60,168 bases of DNA from Bdellovibrio sp. (GCA_014376935.1 JACMQO010000105.1:1-60168), one strand, 5' to 3'. Positions 49,594 to 59,282 are shown, counted from the stretch's first letter. Notes: generated from the letters alone by a model not told the origin. Program-made: numbers and translations.

Positions 49594-51552
49594 CTATTCT
49601 GAAAAATGCGATACGCTTGTTTGGCTGTTTTTCACAAAGTGAACTTGCGAATAAATACGTTCTGATTTTTTTTCTTGAACGACAACTTCACGTGCGCCAA
49701 CCGGCACATTAAATAAAATAAATCCACCACCGGCAACTTGGGTTTTTGAGATCTGACCATATTGATCAAAATAGACAACTTGTTTCGTATCGTAGTCTTC
49801 AGAAATTAAATACATATCGTATTCAGCAATGTTTGGAACAAAACCAATTATGGTTCCGCTAGCCGGGGCCGGATTCATTTCTAATTTTTCGACAATTTTA
49901 TTGATCCAGTCTTCAGAAATAAGCGGCACATGAACATGATCCAATCTAGAATCTTGCACGTAAGTAATCGGCATATAATTTTGTTTCGTGCGTACGACGT
50001 AACTTGAAATGCCTAAAGAATTGTTTGTTCTAAAGCTTGCTAGGCCCGCTTGTGTTTCAATGATGTCTTCTAGATCAGAAGAAACGATATCCGCATCAAC
50101 GGGCTGCCCACTAAATGCATCAAATGATCTTACTAAAACTGCACGCGGGGCCGTATTGGTTAAGATATTTTGGTAGGCGATCGAATCCATATCGGCAATA
50201 AACATCTGGTGCCCAATTATTTTGTTGTTTTGAAAAGCAACGACTGAATACTCTTCGGCCTCAAGCCCAACAAACATGAAGTAACCATTTTCAGAGGTTT
50301 CTTCTTGTTTGAAATTTGGAATCATAAATTGATCTAAATAAATTGGATTTATTCCAGGCTGACTTTCGATTTGGACTTTAGCGCCGGCAAGAGGTTTTTG
50401 GTCCGAAAACACGCGACCAATAATGATCGGCGCACCTTTTGATTTAAACTCGATCTTCATTTGATCTGAAACATAACTTAAAACGCCGTTCACCCATCTG
50501 TTTGTAAATAACGGCGTTTCTGAAGTGTCTGCCGTTTGACGAATTGAAACGACGTTTGTGTAATTTTCATTTTTATCCGTGATCAAAGAAATGGTCGACG
50601 AGTTCTGAGAAATGTTACTGAATTGATCTTTAGGTTTTTCAAGTCGGTTTTGTTCTGAAAATAAAGAGACTGAAATTCCTGACGCATCATTTTTAGCTTT
50701 CGTCGAAACGGCGCTATTCGGTAAATTTCTTGCGCCCGGAGCTGAACGGCCTAAGCCGACATGTGAGCTATTATCTGCGATCGTTTGTCCGCCTCCAGAC
50801 GGAATAACTGGATTACCAGCTACGCCGCCAGGGGGGCCAACGCGAATAAAGGGTCCTTCAAAATATTGCCCACGGCTTTGTAAGTTAATTACTTTTTGCG
50901 TATCCATTCCAATCAAGATACCGCTACGATCTTTAATGCGGGCAACTAATTCACCCTGTGGGCTTTCAATATCAATTGAATACAATCCCGCTTTCAAATC
51001 AATTTGGCCCACTTCACGAACTTGGCCTTCTTCAACGCGACTGATTTCAACGATATGATCAACAACACCGACACCATCTTTAACTTCAAATTTTCCACGC
51101 ACGGTGGCCCATTTTTTTAATGGAGATTGATTCGGCTGAACTAGAACTGTTTTTGTTTCGGCTAAAGATTCATTTCTTTGAATCTCTTGAACGGCCGGAG
51201 CCACAATGCTCGGCATTTGTTTATTTTGTGTCTGGGCAATTCTAAATCCATAATCGACGCTTGAGCCAATTTCCGATTGGCTCAGTTTCATTTCAGCCAA
51301 TTGGACGGGTAGAGTAACGCTATTAATTTTTTCGGTACTTAATAAAGTTGTCGTCACCGACGCCGAAACTTCTTCTTCTTCTTTTTTTTCTAAATTATTT
51401 GCTTGCTGGTACAAATAGAACGCAGGTGTTTTTCTAGCTTGAGTAATAACAATCGGTTTCGATATGGTAATGACCTTGTTCTTTTCTACCTTCACAGAAA
51501 ATAAAAAGAAAAGGGGGATTATTAAAAAAATTCCCGCGGTCATTGATGACAA
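49594..51552 (-). CDS. Large anchored surface protein with carboxypeptidase-regulatory-like domain
   Basis: The TTG at 51552 is preferred: GGAG lies five bases before it. A TTG at 51573 or an ATG at 51543 are alternatives. About 652 residues start with one hydrophobic helix (about 4-22), so an inner-membrane anchor or uncleaved signal. The middle is Ser/Thr/Val/Gln-rich, then a carboxypeptidase-regulatory-like beta domain (PIIIGRVFSDQKPLAGAKVQI, NGYFMFVGLEAEEYSV) and further beta-rich segments. The whole looks extracytoplasmic. No enzymatic motif was recognised. The C-termini of murD and this gene converge. Confidence 0.68.
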   Translation of the reverse strand: MSSMTAGIFLIIPLFFLFSVKVEKNKVITISKPIVITQARKTPAFYLYQQANNLEKKEEEEVSASVTTTLLSTEKINSVTLPVQLAEMKLSQSEIGSSVDYGFRIAQTQNKQMPSIVAPAVQEIQRNESLAETKTVLVQPNQSPLKKWATVRGKFEVKDGVGVVDHIVEISRVEEGQVREVGQIDLKAGLYSIDIESPQGELVARIKDRSGILIGMDTQKVINLQSRGQYFEGPFIRVGPPGGVAGNPVIPSGGGQTIADNSSHVGLGRSAPGARNLPNSAVSTKAKNDASGISVSLFSEQNRLEKPKDQFSNISQNSSTISLITDKNENYTNVVSIRQTADTSETPLFTNRWVNGVLSYVSDQMKIEFKSKGAPIIIGRVFSDQKPLAGAKVQIESQPGINPIYLDQFMIPNFKQEETSENGYFMFVGLEAEEYSVVAFQNNKIIGHQMFIADMDSIAYQNILTNTAPRAVLVRSFDAFSGQPVDADIVSSDLEDIIETQAGLASFRTNNSLGISSYVVRTKQNYMPITYVQDSRLDHVHVPLISEDWINKIVEKLEMNPAPASGTIIGFVPNIAEYDMYLISEDYDTKQVVYFDQYGQISKTQVAGGGFILFNVPVGAREVVVQEKKSERIYSQVHFVKNSQTSVSHFSE

Positions 51553-51614
51553 ATTCACTCCTTGAATAATCAACAGAAAAATTATGTGTTCTGTTGGTGC
51601 CTGTATCAGGATAC

Positions 51615-52064
51615 TTAGAAAGGATTCTCTACGTCAATGGACTGGGGATTGTCGCGACTTTGGTTAAGCATCTTGGCTACCTCGGTTAATCGCTTTTGAC
51701 TAAGGCCTTCGTCTAGACCTTGATCAACAAATTGTTTCGTTTCGGGGTCCTTTATTTCTTTAAAAACCTCTACTGAAACCTCGTAGGGCCTACGCGCTCC
51801 AAGCACTATGACTTTCGTATAGTACCGGACTTTAGTCTTTGCCATATCGTCGATATATTTAAAATTTCTGTCGTGATAATGGGATGTAATTTCTCGACCA
51901 TTTTGGCTGACAATACGCGCCGGACCGATAACTGCCACGGCAGCTTTACGATGTTCAGACACTGGCAAATAAGATTCACTTATCAAATAGGAGTGCGTTG
52001 GGCACCCCATCATGAAAAATAAAAGTAAAAAGATTGCGCCTTTTACGAAATTATTTTTGTGCAT
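51615..52064 (-). CDS. Putative lipoprotein at the end of the dap operon
   Basis: Starting at the ATG at 52064 (nine codons inside a longer frame), the 149-residue protein has a lipoprotein signal with Cys21 in FFMMGC. The mature part is hydrophilic and mixed alpha/beta. It overlaps the end of the transaldolase gene by 14 bases, so it is coupled to the dap/tal operon. I do not recognise the family. Confidence 0.68.
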   Translation of the reverse strand: MHKNNFVKGAIFLLLFFMMGCPTHSYLISESYLPVSEHRKAAVAVIGPARIVSQNGREITSHYHDRNFKYIDDMAKTKVRYYTKVIVLGARRPYEVSVEVFKEIKDPETKQFVDQGLDEGLSQKRLTEVAKMLNQSRDNPQSIDVENPF

Positions 52065-52695
52065 TTTTCCAATCCGCCATGAACATTTCAATTCCTTTTG
52101 TTGTTAAAGGATGACCTGTCATTTGTTGCATGACTTTAAAAGGGATCGTTGCGATATCTGCACCCATTAACGCCGCATCTTGAATGTGAATGGGGCTACG
52201 GATAGAGGCTACTAGAACTTCGGTCGCGAAATCGTAGTTTTGATACATTTGTACGATGTCACCGACCATCGCCATGCCGTTCGCACCAATGTCGTCTAAA
52301 CGACCGACAAACGGAGAAACCATCGTCGCTCCAGCCTTAGCTGCAAGTAACGCCTGCACCTGAGAAAAAACTAACGTCACATTCGTTTTAATGCCTTCAG
52401 CTGTTAACTTTTTAACGGCGATCATGCCGTCTTCGCACATTGGAATTTTCACGACAACGTTATCTGCCCACTTCGCTAAGTTTTTACCTTCGCTAAACAT
52501 TTCTTCAGCGTTCAATGAAATAACTTCGGCCGAAACGGGGCCTTTCGTTAATTTACAAATTTCTTTAATCACTTCTTCAAAGTTACGACCTGATTTTGCA
52601 ATCAAAGTAGGGTTTGTCGTAACGCCGTCAACCCAGCCACGTTCGTTCGCTAGTTTAATTTCATTGATATCAGCCGAATCGATAAAAAATTTCAT
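52051..52695 (-). CDS. tal: Transaldolase, fructose-6-phosphate aldolase-like subfamily
   Basis: The 214-residue protein is a short TIM-barrel transaldolase: [10 protein letters not shown] at the start, TTNPTL, and the Schiff-base lysine Lys83 in VVKIPM. The length matches the TalC/FSA subfamily rather than TalA/B. It interconverts sugar phosphates in the pentose pathway, or splits fructose 6-phosphate. Its ATG shares a base with the dapB stop (TAATG), so the two are tightly coupled. Confidence 0.93.
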   Translation of the reverse strand: MKFFIDSADINEIKLANERGWVDGVTTNPTLIAKSGRNFEEVIKEICKLTKGPVSAEVISLNAEEMFSEGKNLAKWADNVVVKIPMCEDGMIAVKKLTAEGIKTNVTLVFSQVQALLAAKAGATMVSPFVGRLDDIGANGMAMVGDIVQMYQNYDFATEVLVASIRSPIHIQDAALMGADIATIPFKVMQQMTGHPLTTKGIEMFMADWKNAQK

Positions 52696-53420
52696 TACTT
52701 AACCCCTTTTGAAAGCATGTCATCCATTGAGTAAAAACCATTTTTTTGTTCTGAAAGCCATAGTGCCGCCTGAACTGCACCTTCGGCAAATACTTTTCGA
52801 TTCAAAGCCTGGTGTTGAAAAGTAATTAGTTCGTTTTGTGAAGCGGCGTAAACTGTGTGCATGCCGAAAATTCCACCTAATCGGTGGGCCTGCGGTGTTT
52901 CGATTTTTTTATTAACAATTTTTTCTAAATCTTTTTGTAAAGTTAAGGCGGTGCCGCCTGGTTTATCTTTTTTTAACGTGTGGTGAATCTCTTCCACAGC
53001 AAAGTCAAAATTAGAAATAGACGAAAAGCTTTCTAACGCTTTTCTAAACGCCCAAAGACCCAAACTCATGTTCGAAGCCCAAAATAGGGGACGCTTTGCC
53101 GACTCTTTTTTTAAAGCCGCAAATTGTTTGTCTGATAAGCCTGTTGAGCCCGACACGATCGGTGTTCCGTACGGCGTGCATTCGATCAATTCGAACAACC
53201 CCTCTGGCGAAGTGAACTCAACCCACACATCAACATCTTTTAAAATATCTTCTTCGGTGTTTTTTAAATCAGTAACGCTAAAAAAGAAATTTTCGGATTT
53301 AGTTTTTCCGACAAATAGATAGGGATCCTGCTTTGTTTCAACGACGACCGTTTCTACATTTTGACCCATACGACCAGATCCACCGAATAAGCCAATTTTT
53401 AATGTTTTAGAATTTTTCAT
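52695..53420 (-). CDS. dapB: 4-Hydroxy-tetrahydrodipicolinate reductase
   Basis: DapB makes tetrahydrodipicolinate in the DAP/lysine pathway. The 241-residue protein has [13 protein letters not shown] (NAD(P)-binding) and [17 protein letters not shown] (substrate and catalytic His-His-Lys motif; the usual PSGTA reads PGGTA). It is somewhat shorter than the 270-residue typical form. It shares four bases with dapA, and its end overlaps tal. Confidence 0.95.
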   Translation of the reverse strand: MKNSKTLKIGLFGGSGRMGQNVETVVVETKQDPYLFVGKTKSENFFFSVTDLKNTEEDILKDVDVWVEFTSPEGLFELIECTPYGTPIVSGSTGLSDKQFAALKKESAKRPLFWASNMSLGLWAFRKALESFSSISNFDFAVEEIHHTLKKDKPGGTALTLQKDLEKIVNKKIETPQAHRLGGIFGMHTVYAASQNELITFQHQALNRKVFAEGAVQAALWLSEQKNGFYSMDDMLSKGVK

Positions 53421-54301
53421 ACTAACGAAAATTCTTTCATTAGACTTAATATCGAATTATGAAATTTTATATCAAGCTCTGTTAGCGGTAACCGCATTTC
53501 AGCCGACTTGATAAGTCCCATCTTATACAACATCCATTTTGGAACAATTGGGTTTGCTTCAACAAATAAATCATTTATAAATTTATCGTATTTCTTAAAA
53601 TCTGTTTCAGCTTCGGTCCATTTTTGGTCTGCCGCTAGCTTTGTCCAGGTTGCGCAAACGGCCGGTATAATGTTCGACATTACCGATATCACACCATGGC
53701 CGCCCATTTTTAAAAATGGGATATATGTTCCGTCATCCCCAGACAGTTTAATAAAATCCGCAGAAGTTTTTTGAACCATATCCAGATCATAACTCATGTC
53801 GCCCGACGCTTCTTTAATGCCGACAATGTTTTTTTCCGCAGAAAGCTCTGCGATACTTTCTACGCTTAATGAGACAACCGTTCTTCCGGGCACGTTATAC
53901 AGAAAAACCGGAGCAGTGGACGCTTCGGCGACTTTTTTAAAGTGCTGAACAATTCCTTTTTGCGGGGGCTTATTGTAATAAGGAACGACGACAAGCACAG
54001 CATCTGCACCCAACTGACTTGCTTTTTTTGACATGTCTACGGTTTGCTCTGTGCTGTTCGATCCGGTTCCAATGATAACAGGAACGTTGTCTTTAGTAAT
54101 TTTTCGAACGCAGTGATAGGTTTGCTCAACCTCTTCCCAACTTAATGTCGGGCTTTCTGAGGTTGTAGCATTAGCTACGAAACCATCAACACCATTCTTT
54201 AGTTGGTACTGAACAATGTTTTCTAATGACTTTAGATCTATTTTTCCTTGATCAAATGGAGTCACTAACGCCGAAATCACACCTTTGAAATTATGCTTCA
54301 T
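53417..54301 (-). CDS. dapA: 4-Hydroxy-tetrahydrodipicolinate synthase
   Basis: DapA condenses pyruvate and aspartate semialdehyde. The 294-residue TIM barrel has the Schiff-base Lys163 in GIKEASGD and Tyr135 in FLYNVPGR. Its substrate loop reads NATTSES instead of the common GTTGES. The four-base overlap with dapB and 11-base overlap with dapF show that all dap genes are one mRNA. Confidence 0.95.
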   Translation of the reverse strand: MKHNFKGVISALVTPFDQGKIDLKSLENIVQYQLKNGVDGFVANATTSESPTLSWEEVEQTYHCVRKITKDNVPVIIGTGSNSTEQTVDMSKKASQLGADAVLVVVPYYNKPPQKGIVQHFKKVAEASTAPVFLYNVPGRTVVSLSVESIAELSAEKNIVGIKEASGDMSYDLDMVQKTSADFIKLSGDDGTYIPFLKMGGHGVISVMSNIIPAVCATWTKLAADQKWTEAETDFKKYDKFINDLFVEANPIVPKWMLYKMGLIKSAEMRLPLTELDIKFHNSILSLMKEFSLV

Positions 54302-55064
54302 AACTAAATTTTCCTAAACTTGTGGCCGACCCCACCATGATGGGTTTATTTGGATTTGACACGTCCATCATAAGCGTTCCGCCCGGCATTTCAACCTCTG
54401 TCTTAGCGCAATTTTGTTTTTTTAAATTGTAGAAAGCTGCGGCCATAGCGCCTGTGCCGCAAGCTTCGGTGAAGTCTTCAACTCCGCGCTCAAATGAAAC
54501 GGCTTTAACTTTCGAAGGAGTTGAAGAAAGCCCAATAAATGTCACGTTTGTTCCTGCGGGCGCAAAATCAGCATGCATTCGCAAACCACGAGCCATTTCT
54601 TTTTTTGTTTTGTATTCATCAAAGTGCAAAAGCTCTAGAACTAGATGCGGAACACCCGTGTTGCAGTAAAAACCATGTTTTGATTCCATTTCTTGAATGG
54701 CGGTCATTTTCACTTCAAACATATTATTCGAAAGGGCTTGAATTAAAATGCGGCCGGCCGTGGTGTTTAAATACCATTGCTCACCCGTGTCGCCCAAAAT
54801 ATTTTTAATATAGTAACCGACACAACGGGTCGCGTTTCCACACATTTCAGCGTCAGAGCCGTCATTGTTATAAAATTGCCACTGGTAGGTGTTTGTCGCA
54901 TCCGATTTTTTTAAAAAAATCATTCCATCAGCTGGATTTTGCAAGCAGACTTTTTTTGTTAGTTCTTTTTGCGCCGAAACAGCTAGCGATTGAGATTCGT
55001 CTTGGCTGTTGAAGATATGAAATGTATTTCCGGCACCCGAAAGCAAAACCGTATCGATCTTCAT
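54291..55064 (-). CDS. dapF: Diaminopimelate epimerase
   Basis: DapF converts LL- to meso-diaminopimelate for peptidoglycan and lysine. Two catalytic cysteines lie in MCGNATRC and EACGTGAMA. The 257-residue protein is of near-normal length. Its start overlaps the lipoprotein gene upstream by four bases, and its end overlaps dapA by 11 bases. Confidence 0.96.
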   Translation of the reverse strand: MKIDTVLLSGAGNTFHIFNSQDESQSLAVSAQKELTKKVCLQNPADGMIFLKKSDATNTYQWQFYNNDGSDAEMCGNATRCVGYYIKNILGDTGEQWYLNTTAGRILIQALSNNMFEVKMTAIQEMESKHGFYCNTGVPHLVLELLHFDEYKTKKEMARGLRMHADFAPAGTNVTFIGLSSTPSKVKAVSFERGVEDFTEACGTGAMAAAFYNLKKQNCAKTEVEMPGGTLMMDVSNPNKPIMVGSATSLGKFSYEA

Positions 55065-55258
55065 TTTGACTTTTTCTTTTTTGGGTCGACAGATCCAGGG
55101 GGCTTGGTTAGATCGGCCGTGCCCGCTGGTTCTTCTTTTTTAGAAAAGCTTTCTGGATTTTTTTGAACCGTTTCGGTTTCTGCCGGCGGTAGCGGGTCAC
55201 CTTTGATTCCACATCCAAGAACTGCGAACGCCATTAAACTTAAAGTTAAACTTTTCAT
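55061..55258 (-). CDS. lptM: Small lipoprotein, LptM-like
   Basis: The ATG at 55258 gives 65 residues; a longer frame adds six residues and lacks a better start. The N-terminus is a lipoprotein signal (AVLGC with Cys16), then GIKGDPLPP, matching the GCGxKGPLxxP motif of LptM/YifL. The rest is acidic/basic and Pro-rich. LptM helps LptD assembly in E. coli, where it also sits immediately upstream of dapF; the same order is seen here. Confidence 0.8.
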   Translation of the reverse strand: MKSLTLSLMAFAVLGCGIKGDPLPPAETETVQKNPESFSKKEEPAGTADLTKPPGSVDPKKKKSK

Positions 55259-56124
55259 AAATTTCCTCGCGCGCACAAATCAAAATCGTAGCGGTATTTT
55301 CTAGAAATTGTTTTGCTTAGGTTTTTACATTTCATTTGGTACAAATTAGTCGTCTCAGATGCATTTATACTGCTCTCTTGGATCGTTTGAATATCAATAT
55401 TTTGTTTAAAGAATACTAAATCGGGCCAATCTTTAAAGTCCTTCTCGATGGCCTGTAGAATTTCTTTTGATTTGGTAAAGTTTTTTGCCGCGAATGTACG
55501 ATCTAGCTCTAAGATCGCTTTAATCAATTTGTCTTCTGTTAAAATTCCTGATTCTTTTTTGTAGAAACTTAAATTTTTAAAGTCAGGCTTATTTTTTTCA
55601 GCGCTAACCTTAACCCAGTTAAAATCTGGATCCGCAAAGAATTTATTCACCTTTTCAATTTCAACTTTATCATTAAACTTATTCGGATTATCCCGGTAAA
55701 TAAGACGAACTTTTTGAATTTGACAGTCTAAGTTTTCGGGCTCTAACGAAAGACATTCGTCGTTATTTTTTTTCGCGTCTTTAACGTTATCTAGGGTCGA
55801 ATTTAAAGAGACCTCGTAGAATTCTTGTGCTTCTTTAGTCAGAAATTTTTTAGCCACTCCAACCTTAAAATCACGCGCTTCTTTTAGGGTCTGTTTATTC
55901 TTTTCAAGCGCCATAAACTCATCGATGGCCAGTAGGGCTTGTTTTTTTTGCTTTTGAATAAGGTTTTTAATCACTTTGGCTTTAACGGCTTCAAACGAAG
56001 TTTCGCCACTGTTTGCTTTTGAAAAACAATCAACCGAATAGGAAAGTATCAGTGCCGTGGCCGCAAAATAAAAAACCGCAGTCTGAGCTGCGGTTTTTCT
56101 AATTTCTTTAAAGTTAGGAATCAT
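55255..56124 (-). CDS. Exported or membrane-anchored protein of unknown function
   Basis: The 289-residue protein has an N-terminal hydrophobic helix (about 15-32) followed by a long, highly charged, mostly helical region (FEAVKAKVIKNLIQKQKKQALLAIDEF and onward) with paired cysteines. The shape is TPR-like, though no consensus was certain. Its codons 9-19 contain a full intrinsic terminator hairpin (56071-56098). The gene is two bases after the stop of the exported protein upstream, and its last codons overlap the lptM start. Confidence 0.72.
   Translation of the reverse strand: MIPNFKEIRKTAAQTAVFYFAATALILSYSVDCFSKANSGETSFEAVKAKVIKNLIQKQKKQALLAIDEFMALEKNKQTLKEARDFKVGVAKKFLTKEAQEFYEVSLNSTLDNVKDAKKNNDECLSLEPENLDCQIQKVRLIYRDNPNKFNDKVEIEKVNKFFADPDFNWVKVSAEKNKPDFKNLSFYKKESGILTEDKLIKAILELDRTFAAKNFTKSKEILQAIEKDFKDWPDLVFFKQNIDIQTIQESSINASETTNLYQMKCKNLSKTISRKYRYDFDLCARGNL
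56070..56098 (-). terminator. Terminator hairpin inside the start of a gene
   Basis: On -, CCGCAG/CTGCGG (56088-56093 with 56076-56081) has a six-base loop and six T after it, and A-rich sequence before. It lies 25-55 bases into the coding region of the 289-residue protein, just after the end of the preceding gene. Ribosomes on the second gene would hinder it. Confidence 0.7.
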
Positions 56125-56126
56125 TC

Positions 56127-56699
56127 TTACATTTTAAATGAAGTTAACTCGATTGTCACTTTACCAAGTTGGCTATCAGCCAATGATTTTAACATTCCCG
56201 ATAAAGGAATATCACGTGGGTTAACCCATTGTTCAGTGATCGCACCGTTGTTCGCGTTGTCTTTAACTTTGATGTAAATTGCATCAAAAGCGCCCGCTGG
56301 AACAGTAATGTGGTCTTCTTTTTGTTCTACGATTTCGTAGTCAGCTTTAGGTGGTTCTTGCTCTTTACCGTTAACTAACATTTTTTTGATCGCGCCCGTA
56401 TTCGCATCCATCAAAACTTCTACTTTTTGCTTTTGGATCATAAGATCAACATCTTGAACCATCCAGATTCCATCAGCTGTGATTTCACGAACAGACATTT
56501 TCATCGTTCCGTTGATGAATCCGCCCATGTTTAATTTGTAGTTGCACTCTTGTCCAACGGTCCAATTTAAACCTTGAGTAACTACCGCTGCCTGAATTTG
56601 TTTTTGTTGAGATGCAAAAATGCTCTCTGCGACTGTGTTGTATGCGTTTGCTGTTGTAGCGATAACCATTGTTGCCGCTAAAATTAATGACTTCATCAT
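56127..56699 (-). CDS. Exported protein of unknown function
   Basis: The 190-residue protein has a Sec signal peptide (about 1-19, ATTANA). The mature part is beta-rich (CNYKLNMGGFINGTMKMSV, DADVDLMIQKQKVEVLMD-like segments) with one cysteine. No family was firmly recognised, but the pattern of a hydrophobic-ligand-binding periplasmic domain is plausible. The ribosome site AAGGAGG is excellent. It precedes the 289-residue protein by two bases, and the terminator at 56070-56098 would limit read-through. Confidence 0.75.
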   Translation of the reverse strand: MMKSLILAATMVIATTANAYNTVAESIFASQQKQIQAAVVTQGLNWTVGQECNYKLNMGGFINGTMKMSVREITADGIWMVQDVDLMIQKQKVEVLMDANTGAIKKMLVNGKEQEPPKADYEIVEQKEDHITVPAGAFDAIYIKVKDNANNGAITEQWVNPRDIPLSGMLKSLADSQLGKVTIELTSFKM

Positions 56700-56720
56700 A
56701 AATCCTCCTTGAGATTAGTC

Positions 56721-56736
56721 TTACTTATTAAAGTAA
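56721..56736. promoter_or_regulatory. 16-base palindrome upstream of an exported-protein gene
   Basis: TTACTT and AAGTAA flank ATTA, giving a perfect 16-base palindrome about 20 bases before the start of the 190-residue exported protein on -. The position fits an operator or a translation-control hairpin. No regulator is known. Confidence 0.35.
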
Positions 56737-56771
56737 CCACAATCACAGCACGACTTTTGAATGGTGCGCAA

Positions 56772-56809
56772 AACAAAAAAGACAGCTAACACGGGCGGTT
56801 ATACTGTCT
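56772..56809 (-). terminator. Terminator after ftsK
   Basis: On -, AGACAG/CTGTCT (56804-56809 with 56780-56785), with an inner AAC/GTT, is followed by TTTTTTG TTTTG. It lies about 70 bases past the ftsK stop. Confidence 0.65.
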
Positions 56810-56876
56810 ATTAGATTTACCTCTGAAATGTTAAAATATTTTCATGTTGAACTAGACCTAAGTCTATCAAAAAACT

Positions 56877-59282
56877 TTATCCCGCGTGGCTATTCACTAA
56901 AACTGCGCGCGGCTTGCTTCCGTTTGCGGGTCCAACAACGCCTTCTTTTTCAAATACTTCAATGAGTCGGGCTGCGCGAGGGTAACCCAGTTTAAATCGT
57001 CTTTGAATAAGCGATGCTGAAATTGCTTTTTGTTCAGCGGCCCAAGATAAAATTTCATCGTATCGTTCGTCATGCTCTTCATCTTCATAACCACCTTCAC
57101 CGTGATTATGATCTAAATCTCCGCCGCCACTACCGCCGCCGCCTGATCCACCCTCTAGGGCTTTCATGATCATCGGATCAAATTCAGGTTCAGCTTGATC
57201 GGCCCAAAATTTGGCAACGCCATTAATTTCGCTTTCTTTTAAGAACGGTCCATGATGACGAACGGCTTTTGAAGCGCCGGCAGATAATACTAACATATCC
57301 CCTTGGGCTAAAAGACGTTCCGCCCCTTGTTCATCTAAAATAATTCGTGAATCCATTTTCGATGCAACTTTAAAACTAATACGACCTGGAATATTTGTCT
57401 TAATTAGACCGGTAACAACTTCTTTACGCGGAGACTGCATCGCTAACATCAAATGAATTCCGCAAGCGCGCGCCATTTGTGCTAAGCGCACAATGTTTTG
57501 TTCAACGTTTTGTTTGTCGACGGCCATCAAGTCACCGAACTCTTCTACTGCAATGACAATGTAAGGCTGCTGAGTAAAATAATATTGATCTAACTTCGCG
57601 ATGCCACCAGTTTCAAGCTGTGCATTCACGCGCTCGTGCTCTGCTAAATCTTCGGCTCCAATTTTTTCGCAAGCCTCGTTGAATTGTTCAATGTTACGCG
57701 CGCCGAATTTACTCATCGATTTATAGCGCTTTTCCATTTCTTTTACGGCCCAACGTAAAGCGTAGACGGCTTTTTTTGGATCACGAATCGGTGGCATAAT
57801 TAAATGTGGAATTTCTGCAAACGCGGCCAAATCGACTTGTTTCGGATCGACTAAAATTAAACGTAACGTTTTCGGAGAATGTCTGAATAAGAATCCCGTA
57901 ATCGTAGCCACCGTAAATACCGATTTACCAGAACCCGTAGTTCCCGCGATTAAAAGATGCGGCATCTTGCGAAGGTCGACAATTTTTGGTTCGCCGTTTG
58001 ATTGTTTTCCTAATGCGATCGGAAGCTTAATGTCATCTGACCAAAACATTTCGTCTGCTAATAAATCTTTTAGGTAAACCGTCTCGCGAATCGTGTTCGA
58101 CGTTTCAATACCGATGACGTCACGTCCTGGAATCGGCGCAATGATACGAAGCGATTCGGCAGACAAAGCTAACGCCAAGTCATCCGCAAGTTCTGTGACT
58201 TTGTTTACGCGCACATCAACGTTTGGTTTAAACTCGAATAAAGTCACGGCCGGCCCCGGTTTCGCCGCGACGATTTGTCCGTTGACGTCGAACTGTTTTA
58301 ATTTTTCTAACGTGATGTCGGCTTTGCGGCGAATTTCTTTTTCATCAATTTTAACGCGCGTTAACGGCGGGTCTTCCAGCAAAGATAATTTCGGCATACT
58401 CCAATTCGCAACCTTGCGCGGAGTTTTATTCGGCATCGTAACTTTGCGGCGCGCTACGGGCTCGTAAGCAGAAACCTCAACCGATTCGTCACCGCTCTCT
58501 TCAGCGTCATCGAACAAGATCTCATCGTCGTTATCGTTGGCTTTAGATTCTTCGTTCTTTTTTAAATTAAGCTGAACGGGTACAAGAAATGGTTTTTGTT
58601 CGGTCTTTACTTCTTGTTTTTTAGCCGCGGCCGTCTGAACAAGTAAGTCTTTTTTACCCTTTAAAGATTTCTTCAGGTCATCCACTTTAGGCCAATGCCA
58701 GTCTTTGAAAAAATCAGACTTACGAAATGCGGTAAAAGCTTCGGCGACAGCAAGGGCAGGGCGAACAATAAGTTCTTCAAGGCTTAGTTCAAAACAGAAA
58801 ACGATCAAAACTGAAGTGGCTGTCCACAACAGGACCTGAGCGCCCGGAGAATTTAATATCTTAATAAGGCCCGTTGATAAACCTAAACCAAGAAGGCCAC
58901 CAGGATAGATTTGGTTGTCGAAAATTTTGGTTTCAGACCAATAAATCGTAACCAAAGCCGCTACCGATGCCATAAGTAAAACCATCCAAACAAGGCGGAT
59001 GTTCTTGAGTTCGATATTTTGGCCCTTAAAACTAAGAAAAGCGGCCTGAAATACGCCCGCGACTCCCAGCCAAGCCGATAAACCTAAGATTTGGTAAACT
59101 AAATCGGCCAAGAAACTACCGATCAACCCACAGTAATTTAGAGTATTTAACCCATGGCCTAATGAGTTCAAAGAGGGGTCTTTGGGGTTATAGCTAATTA
59201 AAGCCATCACGAAGAATAAACCGATACCCAGAAAACCTAAGGCTTTGACGTCATGTTTGAATTTTTTAAAGAAGGAGCTCAT
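56877..59282 (-). CDS. ftsK: DNA translocase FtsK
   Basis: FtsK pumps DNA during chromosome segregation at the septum. From the ATG at 59282 the protein has 801 residues: several membrane helices (about 10-190), a short acidic linker (about 200-310), the RecA-like motor with Walker A GTTGSGKS (447-454), and a gamma winged-helix domain (about 735-800; SLIQRRFKLGYPRAARL). A Gly-rich His/Asp stretch separates motor and gamma domain. In E. coli the gamma domain reads KOPS sites. It diverges from queE. Confidence 0.95.
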   Translation of the reverse strand: MSSFFKKFKHDVKALGFLGIGLFFVMALISYNPKDPSLNSLGHGLNTLNYCGLIGSFLADLVYQILGLSAWLGVAGVFQAAFLSFKGQNIELKNIRLVWMVLLMASVAALVTIYWSETKIFDNQIYPGGLLGLGLSTGLIKILNSPGAQVLLWTATSVLIVFCFELSLEELIVRPALAVAEAFTAFRKSDFFKDWHWPKVDDLKKSLKGKKDLLVQTAAAKKQEVKTEQKPFLVPVQLNLKKNEESKANDNDDEILFDDAEESGDESVEVSAYEPVARRKVTMPNKTPRKVANWSMPKLSLLEDPPLTRVKIDEKEIRRKADITLEKLKQFDVNGQIVAAKPGPAVTLFEFKPNVDVRVNKVTELADDLALALSAESLRIIAPIPGRDVIGIETSNTIRETVYLKDLLADEMFWSDDIKLPIALGKQSNGEPKIVDLRKMPHLLIAGTTGSGKSVFTVATITGFLFRHSPKTLRLILVDPKQVDLAAFAEIPHLIMPPIRDPKKAVYALRWAVKEMEKRYKSMSKFGARNIEQFNEACEKIGAEDLAEHERVNAQLETGGIAKLDQYYFTQQPYIVIAVEEFGDLMAVDKQNVEQNIVRLAQMARACGIHLMLAMQSPRKEVVTGLIKTNIPGRISFKVASKMDSRIILDEQGAERLLAQGDMLVLSAGASKAVRHHGPFLKESEINGVAKFWADQAEPEFDPMIMKALEGGSGGGGSGGGDLDHNHGEGGYEDEEHDERYDEILSWAAEQKAISASLIQRRFKLGYPRAARLIEVFEKEGVVGPANGSKPRAVLVNSHAG

